From NCBI RefSeq assembly GCF_050433565.1, contig NZ_JBNPWZ010000001.1, positions 744,001 to 808,000 of the forward strand: DNA of 64,000 nt, written 5' to 3'. Made by a program: the position numbers and the translations under genes. The notes under the pieces are model-generated. The model did no database searches. It was not told the DNA's origin and was given only the letters and a program-made list of their open reading frames with translations. This document shows positions 17,594 to 26,038 of the stretch, piece after piece. Position 1 is the stretch's first letter; every line of letters starts with the position of its first letter. This stretch comes from Ornithinibacillus bavariensis. GTDB taxonomy: Bacteria; Bacillota; Bacilli; Bacillales; Amphibacillaceae.

Positions 17594-18376
17594 ATGAAAA
17601 GGCATCGGATGGGATTTAGAGGAAGGGGAACTCCTCCACAAGCTAGATACGTAATCATGATTTCCTTCATATTATTTATCGTAATCACGTATTTAAGTTT
17701 ACAGTTTATCGACGAGAAAATCACACCAACCATTATGGAGGTAGCTGAAAGAAAGACTACAGAGTTTGCTACAAGAGGAATAAATGCAGCAGTTAAATTT
17801 GCTGAGGAGTACACCTTTGAGGATATAGCAATAACGGAAAAAAATGCCCAGGGAAATATTTCAATTGTTGATTGGGATTCTTCTGTTGTGAACAAAATTA
17901 ATCGTGCTGCAACAGACCGTGTGGAGGAGTTTTTTCACAGTATGAACCGAGGGACACCACCACACTATTCGGATCCATTAGGTGAGCCTGATGTTTATGG
18001 CGATACGGTGGATGAGCTAGTTGATCGTGATCCAACCGTAATTGAAATTCCAATTGGTCAGGCTACAGGGAATTCTATTTTGGCAAATCTAGGTCCAAAA
18101 ATTCCTGTAAACTTAGAGCTTGTTGGAAGTGTACGTACGGAATTAGTCCAAGAAGTAGAAGAGCTAGGTATTAATAATGTTTTTGTATCCATATATGTTC
18201 AAGTTGATGCAGACGTCCAGATTGTTGTACCATTTACAACAAGTGTTACACCTGTAAGTACAAGAATATTAATTGGGAAGTCATTAGTTATGGGAGAAGT
18301 TCCAGACTTTTATGGAGGAGCTGGAGGTAATCCATCTATAGCTATTCCAAAAGAAAATTTGCAAGATGAAAAATAA
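17594..18376 (+). CDS. yunB: Sporulation protein YunB
   Basis: 260 residues from ATG 17594, which has AGGAGG at 17581-17586. An N-terminal membrane segment (residues ~18-37) is followed by an extracellular or intermembrane domain ending in a Gly/Pro-rich tail (GGAGGNPSIAIP). YunB is a mother-cell sporulation protein needed for normal spore formation in B. subtilis. The region between yunC and yunB here is expanded by the repeat array and an HD-GYP gene. Confidence 0.9.
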   Translation: MKRHRMGFRGRGTPPQARYVIMISFILFIVITYLSLQFIDEKITPTIMEVAERKTTEFATRGINAAVKFAEEYTFEDIAITEKNAQGNISIVDWDSSVVNKINRAATDRVEEFFHSMNRGTPPHYSDPLGEPDVYGDTVDELVDRDPTVIEIPIGQATGNSILANLGPKIPVNLELVGSVRTELVQEVEELGINNVFVSIYVQVDADVQIVVPFTTSVTPVSTRILIGKSLVMGEVPDFYGGAGGNPSIAIPKENLQDEK

Positions 18377-18411
18377 TTTAGTATAGTAGTCATATAACTT
18401 AATAGATGACC

Positions 18412-18592
18412 TTATCAGATCGGTGAGGTAGAGGCGCAAATAAGATGAGTAATCAATAGGAGAATGACAACGATGATTATTGATGAAGGGCTTATTTGCC
18501 GAAGCGTAATAAGGGTCAAACTTATTATTTGCTGGGTTGTCTTTGAATAAGAGGCAAACTGTCATGCTATTGTTCGCATGGAGTACTACAGA
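18412..18592 (+). promoter_or_regulatory. Lysine riboswitch (L box)
   Basis: The conserved lysine-aptamer blocks occur in order: GGTGAGGTAGAGGCGC (18422-18437), TTGCCGAAGCGTAAT (18496-18510), TTTGCTGGGTTGTC (18528-18541), GAGGCAAACTGTCA (18551-18564) and GCATGGAGTACTAC (18576-18589). No terminator hairpin lies between the aptamer and the next start codon, and the ribosome binding site TGGAGGAT begins about 9 bases after the aptamer, so control is probably translational. It governs the small peptide and the NhaC-type transporter that follow. Confidence 0.95.
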
Positions 18593-18613
18593 TCGAAATG
18601 GAGGATAACGTAT

Positions 18614-18703
18614 ATGCAGGAAGCAATAATAGGTTATTTTCTATTGTTGCTTTTTTATTTTGTCTTTCTTCGTGAAGCGTATCTCCATGAACAAATAGCA
18701 TAA
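18614..18703 (+). CDS. 29-residue membrane peptide between lysine riboswitch and LysW
   Basis: Short gene with a strong ribosome binding site (TGGAGGATAACGTAT then ATG). The product has a short start (MQEAIIGY), a single hydrophobic segment of leucines and phenylalanines, and a charged tail (FLREAYLHEQIA). It lies 26 bp before the transporter, which has a near-identical site (TTGGAGGTAACGTTT). By analogy with MetS, the 33-residue partner of MetP found 4 kb downstream, it may be a small transporter subunit; a translated leader is the alternative. Confidence 0.7.
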   Translation: MQEAIIGYFLLLLFYFVFLREAYLHEQIA

Positions 18704-18729
18704 ACTATTTACAATTGGAGGTAACGTTT

Positions 18730-20274
18730 ATGGAAGGAACTATTTTTTCGCTTATTCCTGCACTAATTATGTTGATTCTAGTGTTACTTACTAGGAAAGT
18801 ATTATTATCATTAGGGATAGGCATTATAGTAGGAGCATTATTTATCCACAACTTTAATATTGTGGATAGTGTTGTGGAGATTTGGTCCGTATTTATTGGT
18901 ATTTTTATTTCCGATGGAGCCTTTAACATTGGCGAAATCCAATTGATTGGATTTCTAATTCTCTTAGGAATCATGACGGCCTTCCTTCAGGCTACAGGTG
19001 GGAGCCAGGCCTTTGGTGACTGGATGATTGCTAAAGTGAAGACAAGAAGAGGTGCACAATTAATGGCACCAATACTTGGCATTATCATTTTTATTGATGA
19101 CTATTTTAATGCCTTAGCTGTTGGACAAATTGCAAGACCGTTAACAGATAGACATCATATTTCCCGTGCGAAATTAGCTTATTATATTGATTCTACCTCA
19201 GCTCCAGTTACAGTCATTTCACCAATTTCTAGCTGGGGGGCTTATTTAATCGGTCTAGTAGGTGGATTAGTGGTAACTACGGACTTAAAACCATTACAAG
19301 CGTTTGTACAAATGATTCCTTATAATTTGTATGCAATTGGTGCACTTGTCCTTGTATTTTTAGTAGCATTATTTAATTTAAATGTTGGTCCAATGAGAAA
19401 GCATGAGGATCTTGCTATGAATCATGGAGAGGTAGTTCCAAAGGGCGCGAAAATTCCTGGCGACTTGTCTAATGTATTCGAACCAAGTAAAAAGGGTCGC
19501 ATTTACCATTTGATTATTCCAATAGTTGTATTACTAATCGTTACAATTGTATTAATGTTTGTTACTGGAGCAATGGGTAGCGAACAGATAACGATTTTAT
19601 CCATATTTGAAAATACAAATGTAAACTTATCCCTATTTTATGGAGGATTGGCTGCAGTAATTGTTTCATTTGTTTTGTTTCTATTACAAAGAGAACATCA
19701 AGTAAAAACTAGTCTTGTATTTATAGAAGGCATTAAAGCAATGCTCCCAGCAATATATATTTTGCTACTGGCATGGATGATTGGCTCCATTATATCTACC
19801 CTGCAAATTGGCGAATATTTAGCTCAAGTAGTTGAAAATGCTAATATTAGTACTAGTCTATTGCCACTTATTTTCTTTGTTATTTCTGGATTTATTGCAC
19901 TGGCAACAGGTACATCCTGGGGGACTTTTGGAATTATGCTACCAATAGCTTCTAATATTATGGCGGTTGCAGATACCAATTTACTTATCCCATCCTTGGC
20001 AGCTGTGTTAGCAGGTTCTGTATTTGGTGATCACTGCTCTCCAATATCGGATACAACGGTATTGTCATCAACAGGGGCCGGTGCTAATCACATTGATCAC
20101 GTGATGACTCAGCTACCTTATGCATTCATAGTGGCCATTTCATCTGCCGTAGGATATCTAATCATAGGTTTCATGGAACATCTGTTATTAGGATTTGTCG
20201 TGAGTCTTTCTTTAATTATTGTGATTACATTCAGTTGGAGTAGAACAAGTAGTAGGAAAAGGCAAAGAACATAA
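18730..20274 (+). CDS. lysW: NhaC-family transporter, probable lysine transporter LysW
   Basis: 514 residues from ATG 18730 (TTGGAGG upstream); an ORF start at 18715 lies inside that site. Polytopic NhaC-type secondary transporter with the family motifs IIIFIDDYFNALAVG, TSAPVTVISPISSWGAY and FGDHCSPISDTTVLSS. The lysine riboswitch makes lysine the likely substrate, as has been proposed for riboswitch-controlled NhaC relatives named LysW. The charged Asp pair in the first motif is consistent with Na+ coupling. Confidence 0.85.
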   Translation: MEGTIFSLIPALIMLILVLLTRKVLLSLGIGIIVGALFIHNFNIVDSVVEIWSVFIGIFISDGAFNIGEIQLIGFLILLGIMTAFLQATGGSQAFGDWMIAKVKTRRGAQLMAPILGIIIFIDDYFNALAVGQIARPLTDRHHISRAKLAYYIDSTSAPVTVISPISSWGAYLIGLVGGLVVTTDLKPLQAFVQMIPYNLYAIGALVLVFLVALFNLNVGPMRKHEDLAMNHGEVVPKGAKIPGDLSNVFEPSKKGRIYHLIIPIVVLLIVTIVLMFVTGAMGSEQITILSIFENTNVNLSLFYGGLAAVIVSFVLFLLQREHQVKTSLVFIEGIKAMLPAIYILLLAWMIGSIISTLQIGEYLAQVVENANISTSLLPLIFFVISGFIALATGTSWGTFGIMLPIASNIMAVADTNLLIPSLAAVLAGSVFGDHCSPISDTTVLSSTGAGANHIDHVMTQLPYAFIVAISSAVGYLIIGFMEHLLLGFVVSLSLIIVITFSWSRTSSRKRQRT

Positions 20275-20364
20275 TGAAATAACCTCCAGTAACCTTTTAT
20301 TTTTTCCTAGCTATGCGTTATGATTATGTATGAAATCATTGAATAGGAATGAAAAGGTGAAAAT

Positions 20365-21093
20365 ATGAATCACGACATGACATTTCTGGAACACTTAACA
20401 GAATTACGAAGACGATTATTAATCGTTGCTATTGTATTTATTTTTTCCTTTATTTTTGGATATGTGATATCACCGACAATATTAGAATTTATAAGAGATT
20501 ATACATTTCCAGACAATATAGAATGGAATGTATTTAATTTCACCGACGGTTTTATGATTTATTTAAAGTGTTCCATTTTAGTATCTAGTTTTTGCACGAT
20601 ACCTGTATTTGTTTATGAGTTATGGAGGTTTATTAAACCTGGTTTAACCAGAAAAGAAGCAAGGGCTACTTTTTTCTATATTCCAAGTTCTTTCCTATTA
20701 TTCGGTATAGGAGTCTCTTTTAGCTTTTTTATTTTATTTCCGATGGTTTTAAATTTTATGAGTTCAATCAATCATAATATTGGTGCTACTGAAACCTATG
20801 GAATTTCACAGTATTTCACGTTACTCTTTAATATCGTGTTTCCAGTTAGTATTATTTTTGAGCTTCCTGTTATTGTCATGCTCCTATCGAGAATTGGAAT
20901 ACTCAGCCCAGACAGACTAAAAAAGGCTAGAAAAGTTTCTTATTTCATATTGGTCATTATCGGTGTTTCACTTACACCACCAGATTTTGTTTCCGATATT
21001 TTAGTAATTATCCCGTTAATTCTATTATTTGAATTTAGTATCCAAATATCTGGATGGAGTATAAAAAGAAGAAACAAAAATTTATTGAAATAA
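20365..21093 (+). CDS. tatC: Sec-independent (Tat) translocase subunit TatC
   Basis: 242 residues, six predicted membrane segments. The N-terminal FLEHLTELRRRLL motif binds twin-arginine signal peptides, and LTPPDF in the fourth loop is also diagnostic. No tatA lies next to it, so the partner is encoded elsewhere. Start ATG follows AAAAGGTG. A terminator follows at 21143. Confidence 0.95.
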   Translation: MNHDMTFLEHLTELRRRLLIVAIVFIFSFIFGYVISPTILEFIRDYTFPDNIEWNVFNFTDGFMIYLKCSILVSSFCTIPVFVYELWRFIKPGLTRKEARATFFYIPSSFLLFGIGVSFSFFILFPMVLNFMSSINHNIGATETYGISQYFTLLFNIVFPVSIIFELPVIVMLLSRIGILSPDRLKKARKVSYFILVIIGVSLTPPDFVSDILVIIPLILLFEFSIQISGWSIKRRNKNLLK

Positions 21094-21142
21094 ACATTTT
21101 GTCAATGAATCGAATTGAACATGAGCTATAAAACAATGGAAA

Positions 21143-21169
21143 AGTAGGGGAGTTTCCCCTGCTTTTTTT
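21143..21169 (+). terminator. Terminator after tatC
   Basis: AGTAGGGGA / TCCCCTGCT stem with a three-base loop, followed by seven T residues. Confidence 0.9.
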
Positions 21170-21272
21170 GTTCAGAATTTATTGTTTCGAATAGAAATAA
21201 AGATAAATAAAATTTTTACTAGAATGTAAATCAAGTTAGAAAATATAATATATAGTAAATATTAAAAATACT

Positions 21273-21301
21273 TTGACATAGGCAAAAGGTACCGTTATAA
21301 T
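21273..21301 (+). promoter_or_regulatory. Consensus sigma-A promoter of metPS
   Basis: TTGACA (21273-21278), 17-bp spacer, TATAAT (21296-21301), a perfect consensus. The ~130-nt leader before metP can fold TAATCC against GGATTA (21330-21355), which may be a regulatory hairpin; no known riboswitch class was recognised. Confidence 0.88.
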
Positions 21302-21434
21302 ACAGACAAGTTAAGTAATTTCAGAAAATATAATCCTTTTTAGTTCTTGGGATTACTAGCTAAACAAAATAGGGGTAATAACTTATTACAACAAAATAGT
21401 GAGTAATAAGAAAAAAATAGGAGGAGGTCTTTTA

Positions 21435-22970
21435 ATGGAAACACGTTCTCAGTGGGGAACAAGGGCAGGCTTTATTTTTGCAGCAGTTGGATCTGCCATT
21501 GGTTTGGGGAATATATGGCGTTTTCCAGCGGTTGCCTATGAAAATGGTGGAGGAGCTTTCTTAATTCCTTACTTATTTGCTCTATTAACCGCAGGTATTC
21601 CGATTCTTATCCTAGAATTTACAATGGGGCATAAGTATCGAGGATCAGCACCGTTAACGTACAGAAGAATGAATAAAAAGACTGAATTTATTGGGTGGTG
21701 GGCAGTATTAGTTGCCTTTGTTATTTCAACCTACTATTCCGTAATTATTGCCTGGGCAATGTCATATTCAGTATTTTCTTTCAAGTTGAATTGGGGTTCT
21801 GATACAGGTGCTTTCTTAATGGGGGATTATTTAAAGCGAACGGTCGAACCGGGTGAAATGGGTAGTCTAGTTCCTGGAGTTTTAATACCTTTAATTCTTG
21901 TATGGATTATTACTTTAGGTATCCTCTTTAAAGGTGTTAAAAAAGGTATAGAAATTGCCAACAGAATCTTTATTCCAGCATTGGTAGTTATTTTCCTTAT
22001 TATTGTTATTCGTGCAATTACTTTACCAGGTGCTATCGATGGACTAGAAGCATTTTTCACTCCAAACTTTAGTGCTATTCTAGATCCGGATGTATGGGTA
22101 GCTGCATATGGACAAATTTTCTTTAGTTTATCTATTGCGTTTGCCATTATGATTACGTATTCAAGTTATTTACCAAAAAAATCAGACCTGACCAACAATG
22201 CCTTCATCACTGGATTTGGTAACTCTGCTTTTGAAATTTTAGCAGGTATCGGTGTATTTGCTATTTTAGGATTTATGGCTGGTCAAGTAGGGGAACCAGT
22301 TAGTGAAGTGGTATCGGCGGGGGTAGGATTGGCATTTGTAGTATTTCCAGAAATTATTAATCAATTCCCTGGATTGAACGCTTTATTTGGATTCTTATTC
22401 TTCGCATCTCTTGTATTAGCTGGACTTACTTCCTTAATGTCCATTACTGAAACATATGTTGCAGGGTTAGTAGATAAATTTAAAATTTCTAGAACCAAAG
22501 CGGTTTTATTTGGTGGTGGTTTTGCAGCGGTAATTTCGTTGTTATTCGCAACACAAGGTGGATTGTATTTCTTGGATGCAGCAGACTATTTCATTAATCA
22601 GTTTGGTGTTGCATTATTAGGATTAGTAGAGGTGGTCCTAGTAGCATGGATCTTAAGGGAAGTAAAAAATCTTAAAGATCATTCTAATGAAATTTCTGAT
22701 ATCCGTCTAGGAGCATGGTGGACGATTAGTTTATCTGTTATTACACCAATTGTTCTTGGTTACATGATGGTTGGATTACTATACCAGAATATATTCAAAA
22801 AATTTGATACCCCAACTGGAAACTATGAAGGGTATCCAGATGTCTTTATTATGTGGGGCGGCTGGGCAGTTGCCATTGGAGCTCTAGTGGTTGGTATCCT
22901 ATTATCATTTGTAAAATGGAAACAGCCAGCAAAAGCCGAAAAAGAAACACTTACAAAGGAGGCACAATAA
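21435..22970 (+). CDS. metP: Sodium:neurotransmitter-symporter family transporter MetP
   Basis: 511 residues from ATG 21435, preceded by AATAGGAGGAGG; an in-frame GTG at 21399 lies before that site. LeuT-fold transporter with motif SAIGLGNIWRFP in the first membrane segment and about twelve segments. The gene is directly followed by the 33-residue metS, the pair described in Corynebacterium for methionine and alanine import. Substrate here is inferred from that pairing. Confidence 0.9.
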   Translation: METRSQWGTRAGFIFAAVGSAIGLGNIWRFPAVAYENGGGAFLIPYLFALLTAGIPILILEFTMGHKYRGSAPLTYRRMNKKTEFIGWWAVLVAFVISTYYSVIIAWAMSYSVFSFKLNWGSDTGAFLMGDYLKRTVEPGEMGSLVPGVLIPLILVWIITLGILFKGVKKGIEIANRIFIPALVVIFLIIVIRAITLPGAIDGLEAFFTPNFSAILDPDVWVAAYGQIFFSLSIAFAIMITYSSYLPKKSDLTNNAFITGFGNSAFEILAGIGVFAILGFMAGQVGEPVSEVVSAGVGLAFVVFPEIINQFPGLNALFGFLFFASLVLAGLTSLMSITETYVAGLVDKFKISRTKAVLFGGGFAAVISLLFATQGGLYFLDAADYFINQFGVALLGLVEVVLVAWILREVKNLKDHSNEISDIRLGAWWTISLSVITPIVLGYMMVGLLYQNIFKKFDTPTGNYEGYPDVFIMWGGWAVAIGALVVGILLSFVKWKQPAKAEKETLTKEAQ

Positions 22971-22972
22971 GG

Positions 22973-23074
22973 ATGTCTTGGATTTTTTTCATGATCTTGT
23001 CCATTGTAATTGTTTGGGGAGGGCTTGCAGCAAGTATCATTCATGCTGTTAAGAAATCAAAAGCTGCAAAATAA
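22973..23074 (+). CDS. metS: MetS, small subunit of the methionine/alanine importer
   Basis: 33 residues: a single membrane segment (WIFFMILSIVIVWGGLAASI) followed by a basic end (HAVKKSKAAK). It starts two bases after metP, with AAGGAGG inside the metP end as the ribosome binding site. The family is annotated as MetS, needed for activity of its large partner. The terminator follows immediately. Confidence 0.9.
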   Translation: MSWIFFMILSIVIVWGGLAASIIHAVKKSKAAK

Positions 23075-23079
23075 AGTAG

Positions 23080-23123
23080 TCAGGGTGTCATATAGATTTT
23101 TTCTGTATGTCACCCTGATTTTT
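23080..23123. terminator. Bidirectional terminator between metS and lytH
   Basis: TCAGGGTG / CACCCTGA stem that extends through TCATA / TATG, with T-rich flanks on both strands. It serves the convergent metPS and lytH transcripts. Confidence 0.88.
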
Positions 23124-24096
23124 ATCTGTTATCTCTTGCCATTCTTTCCCATTTCCTTAAATAAGGATAGGGGTCAAAGGACCATTCACTATAGCCGTTA
23201 TCTTTATACATTCCATAATGGAGATGTGGAGGGAATTTTCCTGAAGTTCCAGGCGGACCGTATCCAGTGGAACCAACACTTCCAAGCACATCGCCAGGCT
23301 TTACGATTTGTCCTATCTCTATTCCTTCTTGATAGCCACTTAAATGTGCATAATAATGGTAAATATTAAAAATGTCACGTATCCCTATTCGCCAGCCACC
23401 ATATAAATTCCATCCAATAAGTTCAACAACCCCATAAGTGGTAGAATGCACAGGGGTACCATATCCAGCAAAAATATCTGTTCCTTCGTGGATCCGTTTT
23501 CCACCAAAACCACGCCGATCTCCCCATGTACTGCGGTACGTATAGTTATAATTAATGGCAACAGGAAAGTCTCGTTCTGTTAAGTTAATACTGTTATACT
23601 CTTTAAATACACGAGCAGTGTTTTTTATCGTTTGAACGGTTAAATCCCTTTTATAATATTCCCAGAGAGCAATTTTAAAATCTTCCTCATTATGACCATA
23701 TGCTTGAATCATGGTAGCAAAGGTTAATAAAGCATCCTCACCGTTATTTGGGTCTGCTTTTCCATCACCATTTCCATCCTTGCCTTTTCCGTTAAATACT
23801 TCAATCATCTCCATATCCATCGACTGGTTACCTGGACCAAACCAAATTTCTTGTGGAATCCGAATGGAAATAATCTGATCTTCTTTTAAATCTTTATGAA
23901 TCTGCCTTTCATATTGATCAACTGCAGCAATAAAGTACCAAGGAATTTGAGTTAGTGATTCTGTTTTCTTGTATAAAGCCATCCGTTTATCATATATAGG
24001 TTCTTCTTTTTTCTCCTCAGCAAATCGATGGGACGGAAGAAATATGATGAACAATAGGAAAAAAAGCAAAGCTACAATAATTCTCTTATTCAACAA
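23122..24096 (-). CDS. lytH: L-Ala-D-Glu peptidase LytH (YunA), M23 family
   Basis: 324 residues, starting TTG with AGGAGG 8 bases upstream. Residues 1-26 are a signal peptide or anchor. The C-terminal M23 metallopeptidase domain holds HEGTD and HLHYG as zinc ligands. The Asp/Asn-rich insertion GKDGNGDGKADPNNGED resembles a calcium-binding loop. LytH acts in sporulating B. subtilis, trimming tetrapeptide side chains in spore cortex; gene position beside yunB-type genes supports orthology. Confidence 0.9.
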   Translation of the reverse strand: MLNKRIIVALLFFLLFIIFLPSHRFAEEKKEEPIYDKRMALYKKTESLTQIPWYFIAAVDQYERQIHKDLKEDQIISIRIPQEIWFGPGNQSMDMEMIEVFNGKGKDGNGDGKADPNNGEDALLTFATMIQAYGHNEEDFKIALWEYYKRDLTVQTIKNTARVFKEYNSINLTERDFPVAINYNYTYRSTWGDRRGFGGKRIHEGTDIFAGYGTPVHSTTYGVVELIGWNLYGGWRIGIRDIFNIYHYYAHLSGYQEGIEIGQIVKPGDVLGSVGSTGYGPPGTSGKFPPHLHYGMYKDNGYSEWSFDPYPYLRKWERMARDNR

Positions 24097-24138
24097 TTTT
24101 CCACCTCCTGTTTGAAAAGGAGTTGGACTAACGAATCG

Positions 24139-24714
24139 CTAGTCCATAACATCCTCTTTATGCTTAATTCCTTGTGGTGACTTTTTCATTTCCTTAATAA
24201 TGCGATTGATGGTGTTATTATAGTTCATACTTGATGTAGTTGTGTTATGCAGGCTTTGGATATCAGGTATTAATGTATCGTTATCTGTTACATAAACATC
24301 ATAGAAGGCAGGCATTACAGAAACGGCGGTCTTACTTGCTATATCTGCAGCAACCTCTGGACTCAGGCCTTCGTCACGATCGTATGCAATTAGGACATGC
24401 TCATCTGTAACTAGTGCTGCAACTTGGTTAAAGCCCTCGTTTCGTAGGATTAATCTGGCAATGGTGTCCGCCATTTCAACTCGATTAATACTCGCCACAT
24501 GGTTATCTTCTCTATCTTGCACTAATTGGTCACGTTTATAGTTCACATAGCCAAATTTATCATTTATATCAGTAGTATTTTGCGTTTTATTTTCACGATT
24601 TGGATCTAATTGGTCTAGAACTTGTTCACGCTCACCGGTAGATGTGTCTGTATGAGCACAGGCTGAAAGCAATATACTTACGCTAACGATAGAAATAAGC
24701 ACTTTATTCTTCAT
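24139..24714 (-). CDS. YhcN/YlaJ-family sporulation lipoprotein
   Basis: 191 residues from ATG 24714, with AGGAGGAG upstream; the longer frame to 24777 is not supported. Signal peptide with lipobox LLSAC, so it is a membrane-anchored lipoprotein. The core carries the YhcN/YlaJ pattern VADTIARLIL..., VALVTDEHVLIAYDRDEG and MPAFYDVYVTDN. Probably the equivalent of B. subtilis YutC, which sits beside lytH there. Role likely in spore formation or germination. Confidence 0.8.
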   Translation of the reverse strand: MKNKVLISIVSVSILLSACAHTDTSTGEREQVLDQLDPNRENKTQNTTDINDKFGYVNYKRDQLVQDREDNHVASINRVEMADTIARLILRNEGFNQVAALVTDEHVLIAYDRDEGLSPEVAADIASKTAVSVMPAFYDVYVTDNDTLIPDIQSLHNTTTSSMNYNNTINRIIKEMKKSPQGIKHKEDVMD

Positions 24715-24845
24715 AACTTCTCCTCCTTTTAATGTCTGACTGAATAATATTAGTTTGTTGTATAACGAGGAAATCATGCAATTAAAAACAGAATGGCAGT
24801 ACTAACGGAAAATGTGGTAAACTATAGACAACTCGGGAGGGGTGA

Positions 24846-25124
24846 ATGTTTTTGGTTGAGATATTTGGAAAAAATTACGAGTTAATCGAAAATGTTAAAG
24901 ATGGATTTCAACAAGAGGCGTTGGAAGAGCGCTATTCTGAAATATTAAAGAAATATGACTTTATAGTTGGTGATTGGGGCTATGAGCAGCTAAGGTTAAA
25001 AGGATTTTATCATGATCATAATTCAAAGGCTGCAGAAGACTCGAAAATCAGTACGTTAGATGATTATCTATATGAATATTGTAATTTCGGTTGTGCTTAT
25101 TTTGTATTACAGAAAATAGATTAA
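24846..25124 (+). CDS. yutD: YutD family protein
   Basis: 92-residue cytosolic protein of unknown function. The pattern KYDFIVGDWGYEQLRLKGFY followed by DYLYEYCNFGCAYFVL is characteristic of the YutD (DUF1027) family. The ribosome binding site GGAGGGGTGA precedes ATG 24846; a TTG two codons later is an alternative start. Confidence 0.88.
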   Translation: MFLVEIFGKNYELIENVKDGFQQEALEERYSEILKKYDFIVGDWGYEQLRLKGFYHDHNSKAAEDSKISTLDDYLYEYCNFGCAYFVLQKID

Positions 25125-25172
25125 AGACTGTCACAAAAAGGGGGAGACCCCTTATGAGACAGTCTATTCTTC
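25125..25172. terminator. Strong hairpin between convergent yutD and the 93-residue gene
   Basis: AGACTGTC...GACAGTCT enclosing AAGGGG / CCCCTT. The T-tail is short on both sides. It overlaps the 3' end of the reverse-strand gene. Confidence 0.7.
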
Positions 25173-25445
25173 TTGCTCTGGTGTAACATCATCTGGATGG
25201 TCGTGGATTGGATGTGCACCACTAATTTGTCTAGGAAGATCCTCATGCAACTCTTTGTATGGATAGACGAAAGCACTAAGTCTACGTTGTCCCTTTTCCC
25301 ATGGGGTAGATTTACTAAATACGGGATCGTCCTGCCCAATACTTGCCCCAAAGGCTCCTTCTGGAAATTCTTCTGGTATTAATAGGTTTTTTCGGTTACG
25401 AACAGTAGAAAAATCGGAAAAACGTTTTTTATCATTTTTATTCAT
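25164..25445 (-). CDS. Conserved hypothetical, 93 residues
   Basis: Hydrophilic protein without membrane segment. It starts at ATG 25445 because AAAGGG lies 9 bases upstream, where ATG 25454 would have none. The sequence has a basic start (MNKNDKKRFSDF), a central LIPEEFPEGAFGASIG and an acidic Pro/His-rich end (HPIHDHPDDVTPEQEE). I recognise it as a type of small Bacillaceae cytosolic protein but not a named family. It converges with yutD and diverges from yutE. Confidence 0.7.
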   Translation of the reverse strand: MNKNDKKRFSDFSTVRNRKNLLIPEEFPEGAFGASIGQDDPVFSKSTPWEKGQRRLSAFVYPYKELHEDLPRQISGAHPIHDHPDDVTPEQEE

Positions 25446-25588
25446 GGTTCTCATCCCTTTCTTATCAATAGTTTCCCTTTTGAATAGAATCTTACTATTC
25501 CATTTGTTGGTCTACATATACAACAAAATTAAATGAATGACATTTTTGTGTTAAGATATCAGTGAAGGATTTTATTGGAGGTTGCGTG

Positions 25589-26026
25589 ATGTATTTTGTT
25601 GAACGGAAAAAAGTAGAGGCAACATTACAGTTTATTGAACGACTTTTAACAGAACATAAGACAATAACAGTGGAAAGCTATCAAGAAAAGTTAGCCTTAG
25701 AAAGACTTACTCAGCTATTAATAGAAGCCATTATTGATGTGGGTAACATGATGATTGATGGTTTTATCATGAGGGACCCAGGGAGCTATGAGGATATTAT
25801 TGATATTCTAGTGGATGAAAGAGTTATTCCAGCGTCAGATAGTAATGCATATAAAGCAGTGATAGAGCTTAGAAAAATGCTTGTAAAGGACTATCTACAT
25901 ATTGATTATGATAAATTAAACCGTGTAATAACGGAGAACTATTCTGTTCTTCTTCAGTTCACCTCACGAGTAAGAGAATATTTGCATAACGAACTAGGAG
26001 TTGCAAATGCGTTTACAAAAGAATAG
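25589..26026 (+). CDS. yutE: YutE, DUF86 (HepT-like) protein
   Basis: 145 residues from ATG 25589, with TTGGAGGT upstream. All-helical DUF86 domain related to HepT toxins, but no minimal nucleotidyltransferase (MntA) gene is adjacent, so it is probably not a toxin-antitoxin module here. The HepT RNase signature RX4-6H is not obvious: the C-terminal RKMLVKDYLHIDYDKL stretch aligns with that position (R...H). It is followed 12 bp later by yutF, as in B. subtilis. Confidence 0.85.
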   Translation: MYFVERKKVEATLQFIERLLTEHKTITVESYQEKLALERLTQLLIEAIIDVGNMMIDGFIMRDPGSYEDIIDILVDERVIPASDSNAYKAVIELRKMLVKDYLHIDYDKLNRVITENYSVLLQFTSRVREYLHNELGVANAFTKE

Positions 26027-26038
26027 GGAGATTTTAAG

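Noticed and set aside
25589..26026. HepT/MntA toxin-antitoxin pair at yutE
   Set aside because: No minimal nucleotidyltransferase gene adjoins, and the HepT RX4-6H catalytic motif is unconvincing.
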